7,945 bases of DNA from Bacillota bacterium. Lineage in GTDB: Bacteria > Bacillota > Clostridia > DSM-8532. Positions 1 to 6,026 of this stretch are shown piece by piece (positions within the stretch are counted from its first letter, which is position 1; every line of letters starts with the position of its first letter). Location of the stretch: positions 1 to 7,945 of the forward strand of contig JAEXPO010000074.1 of assembly GCA_023446675.1 (NCBI GenBank), read 5' to 3'. The notes beneath the pieces are model-generated. The model was given only the letters and a program-made list of their open reading frames with translations. It was not told the DNA's origin and did no database searches. Position numbers and translations under genes: made by a program.

Positions 1-1649
1 GTGAGTATCCAGTCCGCCGACACCTCCGCCCATTCCCTGTATACCGCATCCCCGGTTATTTTAAACATCTCGTAGGCTGCCAGGAAGAAAAACATTCCCG
101 CCTCCTTATCCTCGCACCGGGCATCCATGGTGGCTCTGGAAAAGGGGTAGGCAAAATCCTTTACCTGAAAGTCGTAATAAAGGGCCAGCTTAAGCCTGGC
201 ATATTCCAGATAGCTGTACTCACCGAAATAGGTATAGGCCTTTAAAAGGGCTATGATGCAGCTTATCCCCGCTGAATTGACGTCGTCCCCCACAGGTATA
301 CCCAGGCTGTTCCACAAAAGAGGGTAAAGCCCTTTTGAATTCTGGGAATCCGCGGACATGACAAAGGAAAGCCCGCGTTTTATGGCCTCTTCCCAAGGAG
401 GGGGCACGGCTAAGCCCAGCTTTCGCATAAGAAGCAGAAAGTCCAGGCTGTCATAGAGGGCTTCTCCCTGAATGCGGGAGGAAAAATACTCCTTATCGTC
501 CCAGCCCCCGCCTCTCCAGGCTTTTTCCCCGACCAGATAATAACCGCAGCGCATACCGGGCCTTTTTTCATTTTCACCGTTTTCCAGATAAAAGGCGACA
601 GCAGCCACAGCTTTATCCATGCGCTGGGAACAATTGGAGGAAAACCCCAGCATCATATCGCACCAGGCCAGCTTCAGGGCTTCTCCCGTCCAGCCGTATA
701 GAAAATAATCCGGACGCCCGGAACGATTACCGAAGGCATTGGCGGATCCGAAGGTCAGATACCCTTTGGCTTCCCCATCCATGTGATACCTTGTATCCAG
801 GCAGTTGGACTTAAGGAGTATAAGTGTATTAAGTGAGAGGGCAGGACGGCTTTCAGGCCGGTAAAGCTCCCAGCCTCTTTGCACAAGGCTCCTAAAGCCT
901 CTCCCCTTTTCCGTAAACCCAAAATCGATAAGGAATTCCTTTTCATAAGCTTCTCCCGGCTCCAGGCTTTTATAGCCCCGCTCAAAGGGAACAAAGGCGT
1001 TTTTCCCGGCGTACACCATGTCCTTAACCCCGTTGAAAAGAGTTGGCCCGCTTAAGGACATAAGGTGGAGGCCACCTTCACGCATAACCCCCATGGACCA
1101 GTATTCGCTGTCCTCGCCGTCACTGATTACGGGTACTGAAAAGAGGGTCACATAACGGCTTTCTCCCGACTCCTCCCATTCGGCATTCACTCCGGGAATA
1201 GGAAGGCGGTGCTCCTCAACAAGGAGGCCTCCCCCTTCGGTCTTTCCAATATGAGGAACAATCCGTGCGGGATCGGCGGAAGGATTGTCGTTATAAATGT
1301 TGTGGGGAATGGTTACATTCCCCTCATGAATTCCTTTTAAGCGCAGACCGGCCTTAAGCACAGAATAAGGCACCGCCTCCGGGGATCGGTTTTCAAACCG
1401 CAGCGACAGCCGTACCTGCTGTTCTTTGATTTCAAACAAAGCCCTGCCGTGAACCCTTTTACAAGGCGAAGCCCCTGCTATTTCTATTCCATTCTTCACC
1501 CTTAAAACAGCCACATTCTCTAGGGCCTTTATCTCCCAGGGAAAGGCGCAGGAAAAACCCAGCACCTCACCCCAGGAAACTCTGAAAATCACCGAATCTC
1601 CCTCAAGAAAAAGCAGCTCATCCTTATCCAAATCCAACCCTTTTACCAA
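1..1649 (-). CDS. Six-hairpin glycosidase-like protein, C-terminally cut by window edge
   Basis: The frame is open from about 1670 to base 1 with no stop, giving at least 549 residues, so the gene continues past the left edge. I chose the TTG at 1649-1647 because GGAGGG (1656-1661) lies six bases upstream. An in-frame ATG at 1664 has no Shine-Dalgarno sequence of its own and would add five residues. Residues 1 to about 260 look beta-rich, like the N-terminal sandwich of many glycoside hydrolases. From about 315 onward there are paired helices with conserved-looking short motifs: GWTGEALKLAW (319-329), GGGWDD (380-385), GDDVNSAG (454-461) and CEDKEAG (512-518) followed by a hairpin. This is the pattern of an alpha/alpha toroid as seen in glycosidases and polysaccharide lyases. 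No signal peptide is visible, so it is probably cytoplasmic. It follows the fusion gene closely and is probably cotranscribed. I cannot assign a GH or PL family or a substrate; the fold call is inferred from motif style. Confidence 0.7.
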   Translation of the reverse strand, partial: MVKGLDLDKDELLFLEGDSVIFRVSWGEVLGFSCAFPWEIKALENVAVLRVKNGIEIAGASPCKRVHGRALFEIKEQQVRLSLRFENRSPEAVPYSVLKAGLRLKGIHEGNVTIPHNIYNDNPSADPARIVPHIGKTEGGGLLVEEHRLPIPGVNAEWEESGESRYVTLFSVPVISDGEDSEYWSMGVMREGGLHLMSLSGPTLFNGVKDMVYAGKNAFVPFERGYKSLEPGEAYEKEFLIDFGFTEKGRGFRSLVQRGWELYRPESRPALSLNTLILLKSNCLDTRYHMDGEAKGYLTFGSANAFGNRSGRPDYFLYGWTGEALKLAWCDMMLGFSSNCSQRMDKAVAAVAFYLENGENEKRPGMRCGYYLVGEKAWRGGGWDDKEYFSSRIQGEALYDSLDFLLLMRKLGLAVPPPWEEAIKRGLSFVMSADSQNSKGLYPLLWNSLGIPVGDDVNSAGISCIIALLKAYTYFGEYSYLEYARLKLALYYDFQVKDFAYPFSRATMDARCEDKEAGMFFFLAAYEMFKITGDAVYREWAEVSADWIL

Positions 1650-1655
1650 TGCTGT

Positions 1656-1661
1656 CCCTCC
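1656..1661 (-). promoter_or_regulatory. Shine-Dalgarno that favours a TTG start
   Basis: On the minus strand GGAGGG is followed by six bases and then TTG at 1649. The motif lies inside the reading frame of the upstream ATG at 1664, whose own upstream bases contain no purine-rich site. This favours TTG as the true start, although the ATG cannot be excluded. Confidence 0.55.
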
Positions 1662-1682
1662 CATTTTAAGTCACACCCGGTT

Positions 1683-3953
1683 CTATCCAAAAATTTCGGC
1701 CATGGGCGCAGGTGTTTCCCGCTTAAAATCCGTTACCCGATATATTTTTCCGTCCCTGTAGAAGACCTCTGTTAAAACCTCTCCGCTGCGGGAATAGGTC
1801 TGGGCCGGTCCGTCGGCAAAACATCCTACGTAGGATCCAGTGGATTTCAGTTGGCCGTCATCGTAATAGGTCTTATAAACAGCCCTGTTTCCCCGGCTTT
1901 CCCGCTGCCATTCCCACTGCCTTAAGCCATCCTCCGAGAAACAGGTATGGGTGCCGACCTTACGTCCTCTGTCGTATTCTCCCTGGAATTCCACAGCTCC
2001 GGAGGGGTAATACCACTTTTCCTGTCCATGGAGGAGCATCCGGCCTTCCTCCGAAAGACCCATGGCATATTCACACCGTATCTTTCCATTACAATAATAC
2101 TCTTTATAGGTTTTAGCAAGCCGGATGGGGCCATCATAGCCCTTCATAACATCCGAAATACCTCCGTCCCTATCCTCCGTCAGAAGCCAGGCTTCGTTGA
2201 AGGCTAAATGGAGACAGGGATGGGTATTGCTGGTGACAATATGGATAAGCCCGTCGGGAGACTGGCAGCACACGCTGTAGCCCAGGGTATCGGCACCGCA
2301 CAGAATATCCGTATCCCTTTTCCTCGGCTGGGTCCCCAAAAGCCTTTTAAAGGTCCAGGTTTTTCCTTCATCCTCCGAATAAGCGCCATAGGATCCCCAC
2401 CGGGGATCGTCCTGAGGATAGGGGCGTTTGCCGTGCTTGTTCTGATAATCCCCGCACATAAACAGTTTTCCGCTTTTCAGCCGGATCACACAGGGGCGCT
2501 GCCCCGAGGTCAGAGCCGGAAAGGGCGTTTTTTCCACTGTCCAGGTATCGCCTCTGTCATAGGATACGGCCTTTGGCATATAACCGTCAATATCGGAATT
2601 CTTTCCTCCAAGAGCAAGAAGGCCGCCATCCTTAAGCTCCACCGCCGTTGTATGCCTTCCCGCAGTTCTGCCGCCGGGATTCTCCCAGACCAGCAGATCA
2701 CGCGATCTCCAGAGTACGGAGCAGGAGCCTTCGGAGGAGTCGCACACCAGGTAATACCAGCCGTCCTTTGCGTGAATAACGGAATTGACAGGCTGGCGTA
2801 TAACCCGTTCCGCCTTATTGGCAAATCGCGGGAACACAGGCCCGGTCCAGGTTTCCCCATTATCCCGTGACACCATGTATTGGAACGGGAAGGAATCGTC
2901 TAATTGCTGCCAGCCCCAAAAATGGTAAATGGCTCCGTCCCAATCCGTAAACAAAAGGGGCGCGTGATCATTTACTCCGGCGGGATTCAAAAAGATATCC
3001 GGCATTTCCCATTCCTCGGCACCGTACTTCAGGCGGGCACCCATGAGCCCTCCCTCGGCATCATATTCGTGATAGGTGGAATAGATGGAAACCAGCAGAT
3101 CACCGTTGGGTGCGGCACAGAAGCCGGGGGAATGGTTGTGGTGGCGAAGAGCCGGATTAAGTCCTATGGCTGTAATCTCCTGGCTGGTTCCATTATCGGG
3201 AGGCGATGGAAATAAAAACCTTTTTTTATAAAAGGGTTTTTCCGCCGCCTCGTTTGCCTGTTCCTCCCGGCAAAGGGCCTTCTGCCTGACACAGCGGGAA
3301 AGGGCCGGTCTTTCGCTTTTTCCGCCTGTAACAGGCTCCTTTCCTGTTACCACCCGAAAGCCTACGGGGTGCCTTCCGAAGGAATTGTGGATGTCCTCGG
3401 GAAAGTGCCTGTAGTTAGGAGGCAGAGAGCCCCGCCGCCACAGATCCAGAGGGTATTCATTGTATCTTAAGGGATTGTCCAGAAAGCCTCCACGAACAAC
3501 CTTGAAAAAGCCTTCCGAAGGCCCGGCGGGATCGGTTGCTTCCTTATCGGTGTATTCTCCGTGCCAGTCAAAGCACCATTCCCTGAGGCTCAGATCACAC
3601 AGGCGATCGATGCCGAAGGCCTTTGCATTCCGGGCGCAGTACTCCCATTCCGCCTCCGTGGGCAGGCGATAGGCTTTGTTTTCCTTTTCACCGAGCCATT
3701 GGCAAAAGGCCTGAGCCTCCAGCCAGCTCACTCCCGTCACATAACCCCTGTCGTTTTCGGCGTCGGGCTCACAGCCGCAAGCCTCCCTTGAGAAGCTTGC
3801 AAACAGGTCATAGGAAACGGGTTCCCTGCTTATCCTAAAGCCCTGGGAAAAGGTTACCTTATGTACAGGCAGCCCGTCGGGACAAAGCTCCACAGTACCT
3901 CCGCCCATTTTGCAGCTGCCGGCGGGAACCAGCGCCATACCTTCATAATACAC
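1683..3953 (-). CDS. Fusion of FGE-sulfatase-like domain, BNR/sialidase-like propeller and MORN-type repeats
   Basis: The protein has 756 residues and a GTG start, chosen because AGGAG (3963-3967) sits nine bases upstream. Residues 6-203 are an FGE-sulfatase domain: MALVPAG near the start, GVSWLEAQAFCQWL (74-87), YRLPTEAEWEYCAR (95-108), REWCFDW (124-130), KVVRGG (151-156) and the closing GFRVV (198-202). The paired catalytic cysteines that true formylglycine-generating enzymes carry just before that closing motif are missing. After a linker, residues about 262-590 form a six-bladed propeller with Asp-boxes SRDNGETW (362-369), SYDRGDTW (464-471) and SEDEGKTW (526-533), plus a degenerate one near 417. 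The first blade reads HNHSPGF where sialidases have an Arg-Ile-Pro motif, so sialidase activity is doubtful. Residues about 612-740 hold at least three MORN_2-like repeats (YY..G....G.Y..G). There is no signal peptide or membrane segment and there are about 23 cysteines, so it is probably cytoplasmic. It starts 12 bases after the permease stop. Domain calls are firm; the function is unknown. Confidence 0.88.
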   Translation of the reverse strand: MYYEGMALVPAGSCKMGGGTVELCPDGLPVHKVTFSQGFRISREPVSYDLFASFSREACGCEPDAENDRGYVTGVSWLEAQAFCQWLGEKENKAYRLPTEAEWEYCARNAKAFGIDRLCDLSLREWCFDWHGEYTDKEATDPAGPSEGFFKVVRGGFLDNPLRYNEYPLDLWRRGSLPPNYRHFPEDIHNSFGRHPVGFRVVTGKEPVTGGKSERPALSRCVRQKALCREEQANEAAEKPFYKKRFLFPSPPDNGTSQEITAIGLNPALRHHNHSPGFCAAPNGDLLVSIYSTYHEYDAEGGLMGARLKYGAEEWEMPDIFLNPAGVNDHAPLLFTDWDGAIYHFWGWQQLDDSFPFQYMVSRDNGETWTGPVFPRFANKAERVIRQPVNSVIHAKDGWYYLVCDSSEGSCSVLWRSRDLLVWENPGGRTAGRHTTAVELKDGGLLALGGKNSDIDGYMPKAVSYDRGDTWTVEKTPFPALTSGQRPCVIRLKSGKLFMCGDYQNKHGKRPYPQDDPRWGSYGAYSEDEGKTWTFKRLLGTQPRKRDTDILCGADTLGYSVCCQSPDGLIHIVTSNTHPCLHLAFNEAWLLTEDRDGGISDVMKGYDGPIRLAKTYKEYYCNGKIRCEYAMGLSEEGRMLLHGQEKWYYPSGAVEFQGEYDRGRKVGTHTCFSEDGLRQWEWQRESRGNRAVYKTYYDDGQLKSTGSYVGCFADGPAQTYSRSGEVLTEVFYRDGKIYRVTDFKRETPAPMAEIFG

Positions 3954-3962
3954 AGTCCATCA

Positions 3963-3967
3963 CTCCT
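3963..3967 (-). promoter_or_regulatory. Shine-Dalgarno for the GTG start of the fusion gene
   Basis: AGGAG on the minus strand lies nine bases before GTG at 3953 and overlaps the TAG stop of the upstream permease gene (3966-3968). A nearer ATG at 3960 is out of frame: it would sit only two bases from the site and reaches a stop after five codons. The next in-frame ATG (3938) has no properly spaced site. The overlap suggests translational coupling with the permease. Confidence 0.6.
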
Positions 3968-4850
3968 ATCCCTTGATTGCGCCAACCATGACACCCTTGA
4001 CAAAATACTTCTGCAGAAAGGGGTATAAGAACAGAATGGGCACGGTGGCTACCACAATGGTGGCGTATTTAACCGTCTGTGAAGCGGCATAGCGATCCGA
4101 GAAGGCATCGTCCACCGTCATCTCACTGGTCTGGGCGTTAATAAGAATATCTCTTAAAACAAGCTGCAGCGGATGCTTGGTCTTGTCGGGGAGATAAATC
4201 ATGGCGTTAAACCAGGAGTTCCAGTGGGACACGCCGTAGAAAAGCGCAATAACCGCCATGGTGGGAATGGACAGAGGAATTATAATCTTAAATAAAATGG
4301 TATAATCCCCTGCGCCTTCAATACGGGCTGATTCCTCAAGGCTCTCGGGATTGCCGAGAAATGCCGTTCGCATAACAATAAGGTTATAGGTGGAAATCAG
4401 CCCCGGCAGAACCAGCGCCCAGCGGGAATTAATGAGATGAAGCCCCTGAACCACCAGGTAACCGGGTATGAGCCCTCCGCTTATGTACATGGTGAGCACG
4501 CAGAGAAACATCAGAACCCCTTTCCACATCAGATTCTTCCGGGACAGCACATAGGCTCCCAGAGAGGTAATAAACACATTACAGGCCGTACCCACAAAGA
4601 CAACAAAAAGGGTATTGGCATAGCCGGTAAGAATATTGGGATTTCTTATAACCGAAGTATAAGACGACGTACTGAAGCCCAGAGGCCTTAAAAGCACTCC
4701 GGAATGGGCCAGAAATTCCTGGGGGACGCTGAAGGAAGCAAAGACAACATACATAAACGGATAAAGGGTGATAATCATCATAAAGATCATAAAGATCCTG
4801 TTGAAATTATCAAACACATGCTCCCCAATGGTTTTCTTGTAGATTCTCAT
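3966..4850 (-). CDS. Carbohydrate ABC transporter permease, LplC/YtcP type
   Basis: This is one of the two inner-membrane subunits of a CUT1-type sugar importer, 294 residues long, which is typical of the family. I chose ATG 4850 rather than the GTG immediately before it, because the full AAGGAGGT site at 4857-4864 then sits seven bases upstream. Hydrophobic segments occur near residues 17-42, 78-102, 109-136, 145-164, 193-212 and 260-280, giving about six membrane spans. The cytoplasmic EAA loop that docks on the ATPase is clear: EESARIEGAGDYTILFKIIIP (about 172-192). The C-terminal ending VKGVMVGAIKG is characteristic of LplC/YtcP relatives. The gene starts 12 bases after the partner permease and the fusion gene starts 12 bases after its stop, so all three are very likely on one mRNA. 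In this family substrates are typically plant or host oligosaccharides, but the sequence does not show which. No ATPase gene is in the window. Confidence 0.95.
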   Translation of the reverse strand: MRIYKKTIGEHVFDNFNRIFMIFMMIITLYPFMYVVFASFSVPQEFLAHSGVLLRPLGFSTSSYTSVIRNPNILTGYANTLFVVFVGTACNVFITSLGAYVLSRKNLMWKGVLMFLCVLTMYISGGLIPGYLVVQGLHLINSRWALVLPGLISTYNLIVMRTAFLGNPESLEESARIEGAGDYTILFKIIIPLSIPTMAVIALFYGVSHWNSWFNAMIYLPDKTKHPLQLVLRDILINAQTSEMTVDDAFSDRYAASQTVKYATIVVATVPILFLYPFLQKYFVKGVMVGAIKG

Positions 4851-4856
4851 CACTTT

Positions 4857-4864
4857 ACCTCCTT
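4857..4864 (-). promoter_or_regulatory. Strong Shine-Dalgarno selecting ATG over GTG
   Basis: AAGGAGGT is a full-length match to the 16S anti-Shine-Dalgarno sequence and overlaps the TAA stop of the upstream permease (4863-4865). The core is seven bases from ATG 4850 but only four from GTG 4853, which favours the ATG. The arrangement is typical of translational coupling between the two permeases. Confidence 0.75.
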
Positions 4865-5816
4865 ACCACAAGCTGTATTCGTTTACTTTTTTGCTGGCTT
4901 TGTTGGCCAGGATAAGCAAAGCGATATTAATTACCGAATTGAATAAACCCACCGCGGTACTGAAGCTGTAGTCAAAATCCACCAGGCCCTTGCGGTAATT
5001 AAATGTGGATATAACGTCCGCCACCTCATAGGTTGTGGGGTTATAAAGCAGAAAGATTTTCTCAAAGCCCACGCTCATAAGCCCGCCGATTTTAAGAATC
5101 AAGAGGATGACAATAGTAGGCATGATACCCGGCAGAGTTATGTGCCAGGCCTGCTTGAAGCGGGTGGCGCCGTCAATGTAGGCGGCCTCATAGAGCTCCG
5201 AGTCAATGGCTGTCAGCGCCGACAGGTACACAATGCTGCCCCATCCTATGCTCTGCCATATGCCGCTCCCGATATAAATGGTACGAAACATATCGGGGCG
5301 CATGAGAAGGTCGCTTCTCTGTCCGCCGAACAGTGCGATAACATCATTTAAAAGTCCGCCCTTTAAACTGAAATCCAGTATCATACCGCATATAACCATG
5401 GTGGATATAAAGTGAGGCAAATAGGTTATGGTCTGAATGGTTCGCTTAAAGAAGCGATTCTGTATTTCATTTAGCATAAGGGCAAAGAGAATGGGGGCGG
5501 GAAAGCCAAACAGCACTTCATAAAAGCTGATTGTCAATGTATTCTTGATTAACCTGCCAAAATAAACACTATTGAAAAAGCGCAGGAAATTGTCAAAGCC
5601 AACCCAGTCGCTTCCAAAAATTCCTCTGGAAGGAACATAGTCCTTAAAGGCCAGCACAAGGCCATAAATGGGTACATACTGAAAAATGATATAATAGAGT
5701 ATAACGGGTACAAATAGAACGTAAACGCCTTTATTACGGATAAAGTCCTTTTTAACTCTCTGACCCCATGTTAAGCTAAAGGCGGATTTTATAGGCAGAA
5801 GTTTTTCCAACAGCAT
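4863..5816 (-). CDS. Carbohydrate ABC transporter permease, LplB/YteP type
   Basis: This is the second membrane subunit of the sugar importer, 317 residues with about six membrane spans. The first is near residues 31-57 and includes the family-typical YIIFQYVPIYGLVLAFKDY stretch. The EAA loop EAAYIDGATRFKQAWHITLPG (210-230) is near perfect, and the protein ends NEYSLW as is common in LplB relatives. The charged N-terminus up to residue 28 is cytoplasmic. In the start region AAGAAGGGG (5817-5825) abuts ATG 5816, leaving almost no spacing. A TTG two codons later (5810-5808) would have the usual six-base spacing, so the true start may be six bases downstream. The protein would pair with the LplC-type permease and the lipoprotein, and would use an ATPase encoded elsewhere, as Bacillus subtilis systems do with MsmX. 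It is separated from the binding-protein gene by a 210-bp gap with hairpins. Confidence 0.95.
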   Translation of the reverse strand: MLLEKLLPIKSAFSLTWGQRVKKDFIRNKGVYVLFVPVILYYIIFQYVPIYGLVLAFKDYVPSRGIFGSDWVGFDNFLRFFNSVYFGRLIKNTLTISFYEVLFGFPAPILFALMLNEIQNRFFKRTIQTITYLPHFISTMVICGMILDFSLKGGLLNDVIALFGGQRSDLLMRPDMFRTIYIGSGIWQSIGWGSIVYLSALTAIDSELYEAAYIDGATRFKQAWHITLPGIMPTIVILLILKIGGLMSVGFEKIFLLYNPTTYEVADVISTFNYRKGLVDFDYSFSTAVGLFNSVINIALLILANKASKKVNEYSLW

Positions 5817-5865
5817 CCCCTTCTTTATTTTTTAGGTCCTGCCCCAGGCAAAACCCTTAGAGTTG

Positions 5866-5901
5866 TCATGCCGGCCCCGATTTTGGGCGGAGCCGGCATG
5901 A
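5866..5901 (-). repeat. Inverted repeat, strong RNA hairpin
   Basis: TCATGCCGGC (5866-5875) pairs perfectly with GCCGGCATGA (5892-5901), a ten-base-pair stem. The interior can add a CCC/GGG pairing (5876-5878 with 5885-5887) around a four-base bulge. No T-run follows on either strand, so it is not a standard intrinsic terminator. An mRNA-stabilising or processing element, or a weak attenuator, fits its place between the lipoprotein and permease genes. Confidence 0.6.
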
Positions 5902-5916
5902 GTCTATCGGCTTCGT

Positions 5917-5944
5917 TTAGTACCTTATTGCTGATTAGCGTCAA
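5917..5944 (-). promoter_or_regulatory. Possible weak internal promoter
   Basis: TTGACG (5939-5944) matches five of six bases of the sigma-A -35 consensus. Sixteen bases downstream on the minus strand lies TACTAA (5917-5922), a poor -10 box. It could give low-level independent transcription of the permeases, but the weak -10 makes a chance match quite possible. Confidence 0.2.
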
Positions 5945-5985
5945 TAAAAACACAATTTATATCGTCGCTACTCTCTAATTGGGTT

Positions 5986-6000
5986 GCGGGCGCTGCCCGC
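5986..6000 (-). repeat. Short G+C hairpin just after the binding-protein gene
   Basis: GCGGGC (5986-5991) and GCCCGC (5995-6000) form a six-base-pair stem with a three-base loop, 26 bases after the stop codon. The downstream bases on the minus strand (AACCCAATTAG) are not T-rich, so termination is unlikely to be complete. A barrier to 3'-exonucleases protecting the binding-protein mRNA is a reasonable guess. Confidence 0.45.
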
Positions 6001-6026
6001 TTTAATGGCTATGTAATGGATTTTTC

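Larger units (their letters stand above)
5817..6026 (-). other. Non-coding gap between binding-protein and permease genes
   Basis: No credible reading frame lies in these 210 bases. They hold two G+C-rich hairpins (5866-5901 and 5986-6000), a weak promoter-like sequence (5917-5944) and, at the permease end, a purine-rich ribosome site. The rest of the transporter operon has gaps of only 12 bases, so this long structured gap is the exception. Similar gaps after binding-protein genes in other sugar ABC operons often let the binding protein be made in excess of the permeases; applying that here is inference. Confidence 0.6.

Noticed and set aside
755..994. A 79-codon minus-strand frame inside the partial left-hand gene
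   Set aside because: It overlaps the long open frame 1649-1 in another register; the long frame shows coherent protein motifs throughout.
2208..2870. A 220-codon plus-strand open frame opposite the fusion gene
   Set aside because: It lies wholly antisense to a gene with clear domains, its translation shows no recognisable motif, and the opposite frame fully explains the lack of stops.
1683..3953. Calling the fusion protein a true sulfatase-modifying enzyme or a true sialidase
   Set aside because: The FGE cysteine pair and the sialidase Arg-Ile-Pro motif are both absent, so only fold-level names are justified.
3943..3960. A five-codon frame from ATG 3960 overlapping the GTG start of the fusion gene
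   Set aside because: Its ATG is only two bases from the Shine-Dalgarno, too close for efficient initiation, so it is probably incidental.
5866..5901. Intrinsic transcription terminator between binding protein and permeases
   Set aside because: The stem is strong but no T-run follows on either strand.
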